DNA of 64,000 nucleotides from Nocardioides phosphati (GTDB lineage: Bacteria > Actinomycetota > Actinomycetes > Propionibacteriales > Nocardioidaceae): the NCBI RefSeq assembly GCF_014646375.1, contig NZ_BMNI01000001.1:1-64000 (forward strand), written 5' to 3'. The position numbers and the translations under genes were made by a program. The notes beneath the pieces are model-generated. The model was given only the letters and a program-made list of their open reading frames with translations. It was not told the DNA's origin and searched no databases. This document shows positions 44,219 through 55,116 of this stretch, piece after piece; position 1 is the first letter of the stretch; every line of letters starts with the position of its first letter.

Positions 44219-44261
44219 TTCCCCCGACGTCCGGGGAAACTCAAGCGGTGGTCTGGACCAC
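44219..44261. promoter_or_regulatory. Two palindromes upstream of the anchor-G gene
   Basis: TTCCCC-cGACGTCc-GGGGAA (44219-44238) and GTGGTC-tg-GACCAC (44248-44261) lie 65-110 bases before the anchor-G start within a 242-bp spacer of visibly lower G+C. They look like operator sites for unknown regulators. No other feature is seen in the spacer. Confidence 0.4.
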
Positions 44262-44396
44262 GTGTCAACGGAAAACTGAAGCGACTTTTCCTGCGCTTTT
44301 TCGCCCGTCAATCCCGTTCTTCTGCTAGCCGCGAAAAGGTCGGCCCATGCAGGAATTCGAGAAAAGGAAATAGCGTCCTGCTTGTCGGAAATATCC

Positions 44397-45080
44397 TCAG
44401 TCGGAGGGTGGGAACTCGCCGGTGAGCTCGGAGATCAGGTCACTCTGCTGGATCTCCTCCTCGAGCGCGCCGCTGAGGTCGGAGGCGATCAGGCCGGGCT
44501 CGGAGCTCGGCGTCGGGGCGAACGCCGTCCACGACGACTCCACCGCGGCAAGCACGTCGATGGTGCGCGAGGCGAGCACCTCGGGCTTGGAGAGCTCGCG
44601 CTTGACGTACTTCGCGACGAAGCGCTGCAGCTCCGTGTCGACGCTGACCACGCGGTTGAGCAGCGAGGCGCGCAGTCCCTCAGCGCGCAGCTTGACCCGC
44701 ACCTGGTTGGGCAGCGGGGGAGCGACGTCGATGAAGATCTTCAGCTCCTCCATCGCCAGCGCAGTGAGGATGAGCGGAACCTCGAGCTCGGCGTGGAAGC
44801 GGTGCCGGTCGAGCTGCAGGTGGACCTCGAAGGTGAGCTCCACCGGCAGCGTCACGCGGTAGGCGATCGCGTCGCCCGCGATCGGACGCGCGGTGGCGGC
44901 GCCGATGTGGCCCTTGGCCGTCACCTTCGCGAGCTTGCCCGGACCGACGCCCAGCGGGCCGACGTCGATGGGTTGCCCCGCGAGCGTGTTGACCCCCGCG
45001 AGGATGCGGTCCTCGGTCACCGCGAGCGCGAAGAACCGGCGGCCGAACTCCTCGTAGGGAAACTGCTCCGCGTGCTCCAT
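44397..45080 (-). CDS. Conserved hypothetical protein, possible lipid-binding fold
   Basis: The 227-residue protein starts MEHAEQFPYEEFGRRFF and has no signal peptide or membrane helix. Alternating hydrophobic residues in VELTFEVHLQLDRHRFHAELEVP and the long amphipathic helix near 140-170 suggest a beta-rich, ligand-binding shape. It is placed directly upstream of pmt in the same direction, 24 bases apart, and could be cotranscribed. I do not recognise a named family. Confidence 0.7.
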   Translation of the reverse strand: MEHAEQFPYEEFGRRFFALAVTEDRILAGVNTLAGQPIDVGPLGVGPGKLAKVTAKGHIGAATARPIAGDAIAYRVTLPVELTFEVHLQLDRHRFHAELEVPLILTALAMEELKIFIDVAPPLPNQVRVKLRAEGLRASLLNRVVSVDTELQRFVAKYVKRELSKPEVLASRTIDVLAAVESSWTAFAPTPSSEPGLIASDLSGALEEEIQQSDLISELTGEFPPSD

Positions 45081-45103
45081 GGGCCGACCTTAGGCCAAAC
45101 GGA

Positions 45104-46747
45104 TCAGATCCAGCGGCTGAACCACATGCGCGCCTGCCACTCCCGGATGGTCAGCAGGTCGCCGGTCCACACCGGCCAGAACCACGCGGCCGCGGCGATC
45201 GTCAGCACCACGAAGGTGCCCGCCACCACCGTCCCCGTCGTACGCCGGGTGGACGGGCCGCGGTCGGGCCCCAGGAGGTGGCCCATCACCAGCACGATCG
45301 ACAGCACCAGGAACGGGGCGAAGGCGGAGGCGTAGAAGCTGAAGATCGGGCGCTTGTCGTTGAGCTCCCACGGCAGCCAGGTGGCGGCGACTCCGACGAC
45401 GGCGATGCCGTGGCGCCAGTCGCGGCGGGCCACCCAGAGCACCACCGAGGCGATGAGGGCGAGCGCGCCGCCCCACCAGACCACGGGGTTGCCGAGGATC
45501 AGCACCTCGCGGATGCAGTGGCTGCCGGCGGCCGCGTCACAGCCGTCGGTGCCCGGCTTGATGTCGTTGGTGACCGAGGCCGAGACCGGACGGCTGAGCA
45601 GGATCCACCCGCCCGGGTCGGAGGCATAGGTGTGGGTGCTGCAGTTGAGGAACGTGGTGTGGAAGCGGTACACGTCCTGGTGGTAGAGCCACAGCGAGTG
45701 CAACGACTGGGTGATCTCGCCCAGGCCGCTCGCGTCCTTCTCCCCGGCGGTCGACCACACCCGGCTGTCGTCGTACTTCACGTCCTTGAGCTCGGACTTG
45801 GTGCCACCCGTGCAGGTGCCGTCCCAGCTGACGTAGCGGTGGTACTGCGTCGCGGAGAGGTTCTCCTCGTAGGCGTGCGCATGGGCCAGCCAGCCGCCCC
45901 AGCTCGCGACGTAGACGACGAGGGCGACGCCGACGAGGTGCACGAACGCCGGCAGGCCGTCGAGCACGACCGACTTGAGGAACGCCAGGCGGGTGCCCGC
46001 GGCCCGGCGGGCGCCGGCGGACCAGAGCCAGACGACGACGCCGAATGCGGCGAGCGGGTAGATCGCGGTCCACTTCGTGCCGCAGGCCAGGCCGAAGCTG
46101 ACACCGGCAGCGAGCAGCCACGGCCGGAAGAGGATCCGCTGACGCCCCTGCGTCATCACGCGCAGGCGCATCCACTGCCGGTCGGCGACGATGCAGTGCA
46201 CGCCGAGCAGGATGAAGAACGCGAGGAAGATGTCGAGCAGCGCGAGGCGGGAGAGCACCAGCTGCATGCCGTCGAAGCAGAGCAGCAGGCCCGCGACGAC
46301 GCCGAGCATCGTCGAGCCGGTCACGCGGCGGGCCAGGCGGACCATGACGAGGACCATCAGCGCGCCGGTGACCGCGGAGGCCACGCGCCAGCCGAACGGG
46401 TCCATGCCGAACGCCTTCTCGCCCAGCGCGATCAGCCACTTGCCGACGTCGGGGTGCACGACCATCTCGGGGCCGCTGGTCCACTGCCCGGTCGTGTGGC
46501 CGGCGAGGATGTGCTTGTCGGCGTCCTCCACGTAGTTGCGCGCGTAGCCGAAGTGGAGCATCGACCAGGCGTCCTTGGCGTAGTACGTCTCGTCGAAGGC
46601 GAACTCGTGCGGCCGGCCGAGGTGCCACAGCCGCAGGAAGAGCGCGAGGCCGAAGACCGCGAGGCTGGCCAGCCAGCCGACGAGCCGGCCCTCGAAGTAC
46701 GCCGGGGGGCGGCCGCGCTCGGCGGCGGAGGGCGAGGTCTCGGGCAC
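45104..46747 (-). CDS. pmt: Dolichyl/polyprenyl-phosphate-mannose protein mannosyltransferase
   Basis: The 547-residue membrane enzyme adds mannose from polyprenyl-phosphate-mannose to Ser/Thr of exported proteins. About eleven membrane helices are visible. Motifs of the PMT family: [14 protein letters not shown] (catalytic Asp-Glu near residue 50), the [13 protein letters not shown] loop near 97-109, and a C-terminal four-helix PMT_4TMC part. GTG 46747 is the start. It is divergent from rsmI, the Rv1002c/Rv1003 arrangement. Confidence 0.92.
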   Translation of the reverse strand: MPETSPSAAERGRPPAYFEGRLVGWLASLAVFGLALFLRLWHLGRPHEFAFDETYYAKDAWSMLHFGYARNYVEDADKHILAGHTTGQWTSGPEMVVHPDVGKWLIALGEKAFGMDPFGWRVASAVTGALMVLVMVRLARRVTGSTMLGVVAGLLLCFDGMQLVLSRLALLDIFLAFFILLGVHCIVADRQWMRLRVMTQGRQRILFRPWLLAAGVSFGLACGTKWTAIYPLAAFGVVVWLWSAGARRAAGTRLAFLKSVVLDGLPAFVHLVGVALVVYVASWGGWLAHAHAYEENLSATQYHRYVSWDGTCTGGTKSELKDVKYDDSRVWSTAGEKDASGLGEITQSLHSLWLYHQDVYRFHTTFLNCSTHTYASDPGGWILLSRPVSASVTNDIKPGTDGCDAAAGSHCIREVLILGNPVVWWGGALALIASVVLWVARRDWRHGIAVVGVAATWLPWELNDKRPIFSFYASAFAPFLVLSIVLVMGHLLGPDRGPSTRRTTGTVVAGTFVVLTIAAAAWFWPVWTGDLLTIREWQARMWFSRWI

Positions 46748-46874
46748 GGCGCCACCTTACGGACCTGCGCCGACACGCGTCTCGCGGTGCGCCGAACTGC
46801 GCCCCGTGGTGCGCCGGACTGCGCGCGGAGGCGCACCCGGCGAGCCGACCTGGCGCGGCTGCGATGATCTCCGC

Positions 46875-47711
46875 ATGACCTCCGGCACCCTCGTCCTCGC
46901 CGCCACTCCCATCGGCCGGGTCGAGGACGCGCCGCCGCGACTCGCGACCGAGCTCGTCGCGGCCGACGTGATCGCGGCCGAGGACACCCGCCGGCTGCGC
47001 CGCCTCGTCACCGACCTCGGCATCGAGACGACCGCCCGTGTGCTCTCCTACTTCGAGGGCAACGAGTCCGGCCGCACCCCGCAGCTGCTCGAGCTGCTGC
47101 TCTCCGGCTCGCGGGTCGTGCTGGTCACCGACGCCGGCATGCCGTCGGTCTCGGACCCCGGCTACCGGCTGGTGGCTGCGGCCGTGGAGCACGGCGTACA
47201 CGTGACGGCGGTGCCGGGGCCGTCGGCCGTGCTGACGGCGCTGGCGGTGAGCGGGCTGCCGGTCGACCGGTTCTGCTTCGAGGGGTTCCTGCCGCGCAAG
47301 GCGGGGGAGCGCTCGCGCCGGCTCGCGTCCCTGGCGAAGGAGGAGCGCACGATGGTCTTCTTCGAGGCGCCGCACCGCACCGGCGCCGCGCTGGCCGCGC
47401 TCGCGGAGGCGTTCGGGCCGGACCGGCCGGGTGCCGTCTGCCGCGAGCTCACCAAGACCTACGAAGAGGTGATCCGGGGTCCTCTCGGCGAGCTCGTCAC
47501 CTGGGCCGAGGGCGAGGTGCGCGGCGAGATCACGCTGGTCGTCCAGGGCATCGCGCCCGGCTCCGAGGTGCCCCACGACCCCGACGCCTGGCGCGCGCTG
47601 GTCGCGGAGATCGAGGCGGAGGGGGCGACCCGCAAGGACGCCATCCTCGAGGTCGCCCGCCGGGCCGGTGTGCCCAAACGTGAGGTGTACGACGTCGTGC
47701 ACCGCAGCTGA
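46875..47711 (+). CDS. rsmI: 16S rRNA (cytidine-2'-O)-methyltransferase
   Basis: This 278-residue enzyme methylates the 2'-O of C1402 in 16S rRNA. The RsmI signatures are [13 protein letters not shown] at the start, [11 protein letters not shown] near 36-46, [19 protein letters not shown] near 79-97, [17 protein letters not shown] and [16 protein letters not shown]. The first ATG (46875) begins the conserved region, so the upstream frame is not used. The alpha/beta hydrolase gene follows 24 bases later. Confidence 0.95.
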   Translation: MTSGTLVLAATPIGRVEDAPPRLATELVAADVIAAEDTRRLRRLVTDLGIETTARVLSYFEGNESGRTPQLLELLLSGSRVVLVTDAGMPSVSDPGYRLVAAAVEHGVHVTAVPGPSAVLTALAVSGLPVDRFCFEGFLPRKAGERSRRLASLAKEERTMVFFEAPHRTGAALAALAEAFGPDRPGAVCRELTKTYEEVIRGPLGELVTWAEGEVRGEITLVVQGIAPGSEVPHDPDAWRALVAEIEAEGATRKDAILEVARRAGVPKREVYDVVHRS

Positions 47712-47735
47712 CCTCGGGCGGCTAGCGTTCCCGGC

Positions 47736-48566
47736 ATGACCCAGCGGCTCCCCCAGTTCACCAACGACGGCCTGACCTTCGACGTCATCGACTCCGGGCC
47801 GCTGGACGGCGAGCCGATCGTGCTCCTGCACGGCTTCCCGGAGCGCGGCAACTCCTGGACCGCGGTCGCCCGGATCCTCAACGACGCCGGCTACCGCACC
47901 TACGCCCCCGACCAGCGCGGCCTCTCGCGCGGAGCGCGACCTGGGCGCCGCCGCGACTACACGCTGCGCAAGGTCGCCGGCGACGCCCGCGCGCTGATCG
48001 ACGCGGTCGGCGGCACTGCCCACGTGGTCGGCCACGACTGGGGAGCGGCGGCGGCGTGGGCCACCGCGCAGCGCCATCCGGAGGCCGTCCGCACGCTCAC
48101 CGCGGTCTCGGTGCCCCACGTCGGCGCGTTCACCCGCGCGGCGTACACGAGCAGCCAGGGGCTCAAGTCCTGGTACATGGGCTTCTTCCAGCTGCCCCGC
48201 ATCCCCGAGCTGCTGGTCGACTCCGCTCCGTTCGTGCGGTGGATCCGTGGCGGCGGGATGAGCGACGAGCAGTACGCCCGCTTCCGCAGCGAGATCGTCG
48301 AGGACGGCGCCCTCCCGACGGCGCTCAACTGGTACCGGCAGCTGCCGTTCAACGACCCGCGGGAGATCGATGTCCCGGTCGGTGCGCCGACGACGTTCGT
48401 GTGGTCCGACGGAGACGCGTACGTCGGACGCCGGGCCGCCGAGCTCTGCGAGCGCTACGTGACCGGGTCGTACCACTTCGTCGAGCTGCCGGGTGTCTCC
48501 CACTGGATCCCGACCGAGGCGCCGGAAGCGCTGGCCGGCGCGATCCTGGAACGCGTCGCCGGATAA
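47736..48566 (+). CDS. Alpha/beta hydrolase, epoxide hydrolase-like
   Basis: The 276-residue protein has the oxyanion motif HGFPE (about residues 33-37), the nucleophile elbow V-V-G-H-D-W-G-A (Asp near 100) and the late His in LPGVSHWIP (about 255-263). The Asp nucleophile and HGFPE are those of epoxide hydrolases and relatives; Ser-type esterases differ. It lies between rsmI and tatD and is probably an inserted gene in the otherwise conserved order, perhaps cotranscribed with them. Confidence 0.8.
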   Translation: MTQRLPQFTNDGLTFDVIDSGPLDGEPIVLLHGFPERGNSWTAVARILNDAGYRTYAPDQRGLSRGARPGRRRDYTLRKVAGDARALIDAVGGTAHVVGHDWGAAAAWATAQRHPEAVRTLTAVSVPHVGAFTRAAYTSSQGLKSWYMGFFQLPRIPELLVDSAPFVRWIRGGGMSDEQYARFRSEIVEDGALPTALNWYRQLPFNDPREIDVPVGAPTTFVWSDGDAYVGRRAAELCERYVTGSYHFVELPGVSHWIPTEAPEALAGAILERVAG

Positions 48567-48576
48567 CTTGGGTCGC

Positions 48577-49467
48577 ATGAGCGACCAGCCCCTCCGCCAG
48601 CGCGCCGCGACCGAGGAGAAGTCGGGCGCGAAGCGCAACCGTGAGCGCCCGCCGGCCCCCGAGCCGCTGCCGCACCCGGTCGTCGACAACCACTGCCACC
48701 TCGACATCGGCGACGGCGACGACTGGCTCTCGCCCGACGACGCGCTCGCGAGGGGTGACGAGGTCGGTGTCGGGCGGATCGTGCAGGTCGGCGTCGACCT
48801 GGCCAGCTCCCGCTGGTCGGCCGAGCTGGCCGCCACGACCGGCCGGGTCCTGGCTGCGGTTGCCCTCCACCCCAACGAGGCGCCCCGCCTGGCCGAGGCC
48901 GGCACGCTCGAGGAGCACCTGGCCGGCATCGAGGCGCTCGCCCGTGACAACGAGCGGGTCCGCTGCATCGGCGAGACCGGCCTCGACTTCTTCCGTACGT
49001 CGGAGGACGGCCTCGCCGCCCAGGAGGAGTCGTTCCGCCGGCACATCGACATCGCCAAGCGCCACGGCAAGGCGCTGATGATCCACGACCGCGAGGCGCA
49101 CGACGCGGTGCTGCGGGTGCTCGACAGCGAGGGCGCGCCGGAGCGCTGGGTCATGCACTGCTTCTCCGGTGACGCCGACTTCGCGAAGGCCTGCCTCGAC
49201 CGCGGCGCGCACCTCTCCTTCTCCGGCACCGTCACCTTCAAGAACGCCGAGGGCCTGCGCGACGCGCTCCGCGTGACGCCGCGCGACCGGGTCCTGGTCG
49301 AGACCGACGCCCCGTTCCTGACCCCGACCCCGTACCGCGGGCGTCCCAACGCGTCGTACCTCGTGCCGCTGACCATGCGGGTGATGGCCGAGGCCCGTGG
49401 TGACGACCTGGGCGAGCTCTGCGCGGCCGTCGCGGGCAACACCGAGGCGGTCTACGGCGCCTGGTGA
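48577..49467 (+). CDS. tatD: TatD family metal-dependent hydrolase
   Basis: The 296-residue enzyme has the TatD metal ligands: DNHCHLD (H-x-H, about residues 38-44), C-I-G-E-T-G-L-D (Glu near 130), MIHDRE (His near 168), MHCFSG (His near 194) and VETDAPFL (Asp near 246). TatD proteins act as 3'-exonucleases or DNases. The first 30 residues are a basic disordered extension not shared with E. coli TatD. ATG 48577 is the only well-spaced start. Confidence 0.93.
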   Translation: MSDQPLRQRAATEEKSGAKRNRERPPAPEPLPHPVVDNHCHLDIGDGDDWLSPDDALARGDEVGVGRIVQVGVDLASSRWSAELAATTGRVLAAVALHPNEAPRLAEAGTLEEHLAGIEALARDNERVRCIGETGLDFFRTSEDGLAAQEESFRRHIDIAKRHGKALMIHDREAHDAVLRVLDSEGAPERWVMHCFSGDADFAKACLDRGAHLSFSGTVTFKNAEGLRDALRVTPRDRVLVETDAPFLTPTPYRGRPNASYLVPLTMRVMAEARGDDLGELCAAVAGNTEAVYGAW

Positions 49468-49583
49468 GAGCGGCGGCGAATCTTTTTTCCGGCGTACGAC
49501 GGGGCTGGTGTGACGTCTGGGACGGATGTCCCCGTATGTCCGTGACCCGTCCCACACCTCCCGTGTGACCCTGCTTGCAAGAG

Positions 49584-49613
49584 TTAGCAATCGCCGTGGA
49601 GAGCGCTTAGGGT
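49584..49613 (+). promoter_or_regulatory. Likely rpfB promoter
   Basis: TTAGCA (49584-49589) and TAGGGT (49608-49613), 18 bases apart, resemble actinobacterial -35 and -10 boxes. Transcription from here would give a leader of roughly 110 bases. Confidence 0.45.
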
Positions 49614-49661
49614 CTTTCCAACAGCCGGTATCGGGTCGGGTCCACCAGGCCCACCACCGCG

Positions 49662-50854
<1,193 letters not shown>

Positions 50855-50900
50855 TCGCCGCGCTTCGCCGTGGGTCCCGCAGGCCCACTAGGCTTCACGC

Positions 50901-51800
50901 ATGACTGACACCTCCGCTGGCCCGCGTCTCCTCGGGCCGGCGGAGGTTCGTGCGTTGGCGGCCGAGCTCGACGTACGGCCCACGAAGCAGAAGGGTCAGA
51001 ACTTCGTCATCGACCCCAACACCGTGCGCCGCATCGTGCGCGAGTCGGGCATCACCGCCGACGACGTGGTGGTCGAGATCGGCCCCGGCCTCGGCTCGCT
51101 GACGCTGGCCCTCCTCGAGGTCGCCGGCCACGTCACCGCGATCGAGATCGACGAGCTGCTCGCCTCGCGCCTCGCGCAGACGATCACCGAGTACGCCCCC
51201 AACCAGGCGGGCAACTTCGAGCTCGTCGTGCAGGACGCCCTGCGGGTGCGCTCGGTGCCGGGGCCCGCTCCGACCGCGCTCGTGGCGAACCTGCCCTACA
51301 ACGTCTCCGTGCCGGTCCTCCTGCACATGCTCGCGCTGTTGCCGTCGCTCGAGCGCGGCCTGGTGATGGTGCAGTCGGAGGTCGCGGACCGGCTCGCAGC
51401 CCGCCCCGGCTCCAAGACCTACGGCGTCCCCTCCCTCAAGGCCGCCTGGTACGCCGACGTACGCCGCGCGGGCGCGATCGGCCGCAACGTCTTCTGGCCC
51501 GCGCCCAACGTCGACTCCGGCCTGGTCGCGTGGACCCGCCGCGAGCCGCCGGCGACCACCGCGAGCCGCGAGCAGGTCTTCGCGGTCATCGACGCGGCGT
51601 TCGCCCAGCGCCGCAAGGCGCTCCGCGGTGCCCTCCGCGGCGTCGTCGGCACGGCCGAGGAGATCGATGCCGCGCTCGCCGCTGCCGGCATCGACCCGCT
51701 CGCGCGCGGTGAGTCGCTGCTGATCGAGGACTTCATCCGCATCGCCGAGGGCCTGCCCGGCATCGTCGCGACCCGCAACAGCGGTGGCGCCGATGAGTGA
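50901..51800 (+). CDS. rsmA: 16S rRNA (adenine1518/1519-N6)-dimethyltransferase
   Basis: The 299-residue KsgA-family enzyme dimethylates two adenines in helix 45 of 16S rRNA. Motifs: [12 protein letters not shown] (about 32-43), [17 protein letters not shown] (motif I, about 57-73), AIEIDELLA, and [11 protein letters not shown] (motif IV, about 131-141). ATG at 50901. The stop overlaps the ispE start, as usual in actinobacteria. Confidence 0.95.
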   Translation: MTDTSAGPRLLGPAEVRALAAELDVRPTKQKGQNFVIDPNTVRRIVRESGITADDVVVEIGPGLGSLTLALLEVAGHVTAIEIDELLASRLAQTITEYAPNQAGNFELVVQDALRVRSVPGPAPTALVANLPYNVSVPVLLHMLALLPSLERGLVMVQSEVADRLAARPGSKTYGVPSLKAAWYADVRRAGAIGRNVFWPAPNVDSGLVAWTRREPPATTASREQVFAVIDAAFAQRRKALRGALRGVVGTAEEIDAALAAAGIDPLARGESLLIEDFIRIAEGLPGIVATRNSGGADE

Positions 51801-52707
51801 CCGGATCACCGTCCGGGCGCCGGCCAAGATCAACCTCCACCTCGGCGTCGGCGGGCCGCGTGACGACGGCTTCCACCCGCTCGAGACGGTCTACACCTCC
51901 ATCGGCCTGTACGACGACGTGGTGGCCACGGCCGCTCCCGCGTGGTCGCTGGGCCTCGACGCGGCGTCGTACGTCGATGCGTCCGCGGTGCCGCTCGACG
52001 ACTCCAACATCGTGGCGGCTGCCGCGCGGGCGCTGTCGGCGCTCCACGGGGTGCCGGTGGTGGCCGACGTGACGATCACCAAGGGCATCCCCGTCGCGGG
52101 CGGCCTGGCGGGCGGCTCGGCCGACGCCGCGGCTGCTCTGGTCGCGCTCGACCGCCTGCTCGCGCTCGAGACCTCCGACGACGACCTGCTCCGGATCGCG
52201 GCGGAGCTCGGCAGCGACGTGCCGTTCGCGCTCGTCGGCGGCCACGCCCTCGGCACCGGCCGTGGCGAGGTCGTGACGCCCCTGCCGGTCACCGACACGG
52301 TGCTGTGGTGGGTCGTCGTGCCGTCGACCTCGGGCGGCCTCTCGACCCCCGCCGTCTACCGCCACTTCGACGCGCTCAACCCCGGTGCCTCGCCGGAGCC
52401 CTCGCCCGCGACCGCGGTCGTCGAGGCGCTCGCCAGCGGTGACGCCCGGGCGCTCGCCGCCGCGCTCCACAACGACCTGCAGGCGGCGGCTGTCGACCTG
52501 CGCCCCGACCTCGGGTCGCTGATCTCCCTCGGTGAGGCACACGGTGCACTCCGCGGCATCGTCAGCGGCTCCGGTCCCACCGTTGTCTTCCTCTGTGCCG
52601 ACGCCGACGCGGCGCGCGGCCTTGCCGGCGTACTCCAGGAGGACGGGCGCACGGCGCTCGTCGCCAACGGGCCCGTCGCCGGCGCCCACCTCGTGAACGG
52701 ACTCTGA
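51793..52707 (+). CDS. ispE: 4-(cytidine 5'-diphospho)-2-C-methyl-D-erythritol kinase
   Basis: This 304-residue GHMP kinase phosphorylates CDP-methylerythritol in the non-mevalonate isoprenoid pathway. It begins [16 protein letters not shown], carries the ATP loop [14 protein letters not shown] (about 100-113) and the C-terminal [10 protein letters not shown] motif (about 257-266). ATG 51793 overlaps the rsmA stop; the frame also opens at GTG 51784, which adds only three residues and is less likely. Confidence 0.94.
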   Translation: MSDRITVRAPAKINLHLGVGGPRDDGFHPLETVYTSIGLYDDVVATAAPAWSLGLDAASYVDASAVPLDDSNIVAAAARALSALHGVPVVADVTITKGIPVAGGLAGGSADAAAALVALDRLLALETSDDDLLRIAAELGSDVPFALVGGHALGTGRGEVVTPLPVTDTVLWWVVVPSTSGGLSTPAVYRHFDALNPGASPEPSPATAVVEALASGDARALAAALHNDLQAAAVDLRPDLGSLISLGEAHGALRGIVSGSGPTVVFLCADADAARGLAGVLQEDGRTALVANGPVAGAHLVNGL

Positions 52708-52715
52708 GCACCCCC

Positions 52716-54551
52716 ATGGCCAACCTGATCAGCCTCGAGAAGGTCTCCAAGTCCTACGGCATCCGCCCGCTGCTGACCGAGGTCTCCCTCGGCATCGCGG
52801 TGGGGGAGCGCGTGGGCATCGTCGGTCGCAACGGCGGCGGCAAGACCACGCTGCTCGAGGTGATGACCGGGCTCGAGGAGCCCGACACCGGCCGCGTCGC
52901 GATGAACCGCGGCCTCCTCATCGGCTACCTCCACCAGGGCGACGCGCTCCACGACGACCACACGGTCCGCGAGGCCGTGCTGCGCGGCAAGGCCGACCAC
53001 GAGTGGGCCGCTGACTACCGCACGCGCGAGGTCGTCGAGGTGCTGCTGGCCGGGCTCGACCTCGACCGCATCGTCGACGGCCTCTCCGGTGGCGAGCGCC
53101 GCCGCTGCTCGCTCGCCGCGCTGCTGCTCGACGAGTGGGACCTGATGGTCCTCGACGAGCCGACCAACCACCTCGACGTCGAGGCGGTCGCCTGGCTCGC
53201 GCGCCACATGCGCGAGCGCTCGTCGGCGCTCATCGTCGTCACCCACGACCGCTGGTTCCTCGACGAGGTCGTCGAGACCACGTGGGAGGTCCACGACGGC
53301 GTCGTCGACTCCTTCGAGGGCGGCTACGCGGCGTACGTGCTGGCGAAGGCGGAGCGCTCGCGCCAGGCCTCCGCGACTGAGGCGCGCCGGCAGAACCTGA
53401 TGAAGAAGGAGCTCGCCTGGCTCCGCCGCGGCGCTCCGGCGCGTACGTCGAAGCCGAAGTTCCGCATCGACGCCGCCAACCAGCTGATCGAGGACGTGCC
53501 GCCGCCGCGCGACCGCTTCGAGCTGCAGAAGTTCGCCACCCAGCGCCTCGGCAAGGACGTCGTCGACCTCGAGGACGTCTCGCTCGTCCGCGGCACGAAG
53601 GAGCTGCTGTCGCACGCGACCTGGCGACTCGGCCCGGGTGACCGCGTCGGCATCGTCGGCGTCAACGGCGCCGGCAAGTCGTCGGTGCTGAAGCTGATCT
53701 CCGGCGACCTGGAGCCGTCGACGGGGCGGGTCAAGCGCGGCAAGACGATCGCGCTGCGCGAGCTGCGGCAGTCGGCGCTCGACGACCTGCCGGCCGACGC
53801 CCGCGTGCTCGGCACCGTCGAGCGCGTACGCCGTGTGGCCAAGACCGCCGACGGCGAGATCTCCGCGACCTCGATGCTGGAGCGCTTCGGCTTCACCGGT
53901 GACCGCCTGACCGCCCGCGTCGCTGACCTGTCGGGTGGCGAGCGCCGCCGCTTCGAGCTGCTCCGCGCGCTGCTCGACGAGCCCAACGTCCTGCTGCTCG
54001 ACGAGCCGACCAACGACCTCGACATCGAGACCCTCAACGTCCTCGAGGACTACCTCGACGGCTGGCCCGGCACCCTGATCGTGGTCTCGCACGACCGCTA
54101 CTTCCTCGAGCGGGTCACCGACACCGTCTGGGGCCTGATGGGCGACGGCCAGATCCGTCACCTGCCCCGCGGCGTCGACGAGTACCTCGAACGCCGTGCC
54201 GCCGGTGCCGGTGCTGCTCCCTACACCGCGACGTCCGCCGCCAACACCTCGTCCGACCGCGCTGGTGCCGGCAGCGCCCGCGGGGCGGGTGCTGCTGCAC
54301 CGGTGGCCGCCCAGGCCGCCAAGGCGCGCGCCGGTGGTGCCGAGGAGCGGGAGGCCCGCAAGGCGATCGCCCGCATCGAGCGCCAGCTGGTCAAGCTCGA
54401 CGCCCAGAAGGCCGACCTCGAGAAGCAGATGGCGGGCGCAGCCGAGGACTACGCGAAGCTCGGATCGCTGGCCGAGCAGGTCGCCGCGCTGCAGGCCGAG
54501 GCCGATGGCCTCGAGCTGGAGTGGCTCGAGCTCTCCGACCTCCTCGACTGA
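52716..54551 (+). CDS. ABC-F family ATPase, Uup-like
   Basis: The 611-residue protein has two nucleotide-binding domains and no membrane helix. Walker A motifs are GRNGGGKTT (about 38-46) and GVNGAGKSS (about 316-324); signatures LSGGERRR occur in both, with LDEPTNHLD and LDEPTNDLD Walker B. The ABC-F linker lies between them, and a C-terminal coiled coil (about 540-605) as in Uup ends the protein. ABC-F factors act on the ribosome. It follows ispE by eight bases and is probably in the same operon. Confidence 0.9.
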   Translation: MANLISLEKVSKSYGIRPLLTEVSLGIAVGERVGIVGRNGGGKTTLLEVMTGLEEPDTGRVAMNRGLLIGYLHQGDALHDDHTVREAVLRGKADHEWAADYRTREVVEVLLAGLDLDRIVDGLSGGERRRCSLAALLLDEWDLMVLDEPTNHLDVEAVAWLARHMRERSSALIVVTHDRWFLDEVVETTWEVHDGVVDSFEGGYAAYVLAKAERSRQASATEARRQNLMKKELAWLRRGAPARTSKPKFRIDAANQLIEDVPPPRDRFELQKFATQRLGKDVVDLEDVSLVRGTKELLSHATWRLGPGDRVGIVGVNGAGKSSVLKLISGDLEPSTGRVKRGKTIALRELRQSALDDLPADARVLGTVERVRRVAKTADGEISATSMLERFGFTGDRLTARVADLSGGERRRFELLRALLDEPNVLLLDEPTNDLDIETLNVLEDYLDGWPGTLIVVSHDRYFLERVTDTVWGLMGDGQIRHLPRGVDEYLERRAAGAGAAPYTATSAANTSSDRAGAGSARGAGAAAPVAAQAAKARAGGAEEREARKAIARIERQLVKLDAQKADLEKQMAGAAEDYAKLGSLAEQVAALQAEADGLELEWLELSDLLD

Positions 54552-54572
54552 CCCGCCGAGGCGCGTCGGCGG

Positions 54573-55058
54573 TCAGGCCAGGCGCTGCATGAGGGCGCGC
54601 AGGAGAGCGGCGAGCTGCTTGTGGTCCTTCGGCGGGAGGTCGGACAGGAGCTCCCGCTCGGCCGACAGCAGGGCCTCGAACGCCCCGTCGACAGCCTCGC
54701 GCCCCTCAGGGGTGAGCCGGACGAGGACCCCGCGACGGTCGTTGGGGTCGGGCAGCCGCTCGACGAAGCCGCGCGCGGCCAGCCGGTCGACCCGATTGGT
54801 CATGGTTCCGCTGGTCACCAGCGTCTCCTTGATCAGCCGGCCGGGGGAGAGCTCGTAGTCGCCGCCCGCACGGCGCAGCGCCGCCAGCACGTCGAACTCC
54901 CAGGACTCGATGCCGTGGTCCGCGAACGCCGTACGCCGGGCCAGGTCGAGCCGGCGGGCGAGGCGGCCGATGCGGCTGAAGACCTCGACCGGGGTCAGGT
55001 CGAGGTCGGCGCGCTCGCGCCGCCACGCCTCGACCAGCTCGTCGACCTCGTCCTGCAT
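54573..55058 (-). CDS. MarR family transcriptional regulator
   Basis: The 161-residue protein has a MarR winged helix: GRLIKETLVTSGTMTNRVDRLAARGFVER (about residues 73-101) and the wing PDPNDRRGVLVRLT (about 103-116). It starts at ATG 55058 and lies convergent to the ABC-F gene. An upstream frame to 55316 is antisense to the desaturase and not used. It could regulate the desaturase or a distant target; no operator was found. Confidence 0.88.
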   Translation of the reverse strand: MQDEVDELVEAWRRERADLDLTPVEVFSRIGRLARRLDLARRTAFADHGIESWEFDVLAALRRAGGDYELSPGRLIKETLVTSGTMTNRVDRLAARGFVERLPDPNDRRGVLVRLTPEGREAVDGAFEALLSAERELLSDLPPKDHKQLAALLRALMQRLA

Positions 55059-55116
55059 GGTCAGCAGTGTGCCAGACGGCGCGCGTGCTCGAGATTCTTG
55101 ACGTCGAGACAGATCG

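Noticed and set aside
45537..49442. 1301-codon open frame on the minus strand
   Set aside because: It crosses pmt, rsmI, the hydrolase and tatD in wrong frames; all four have strong motifs.
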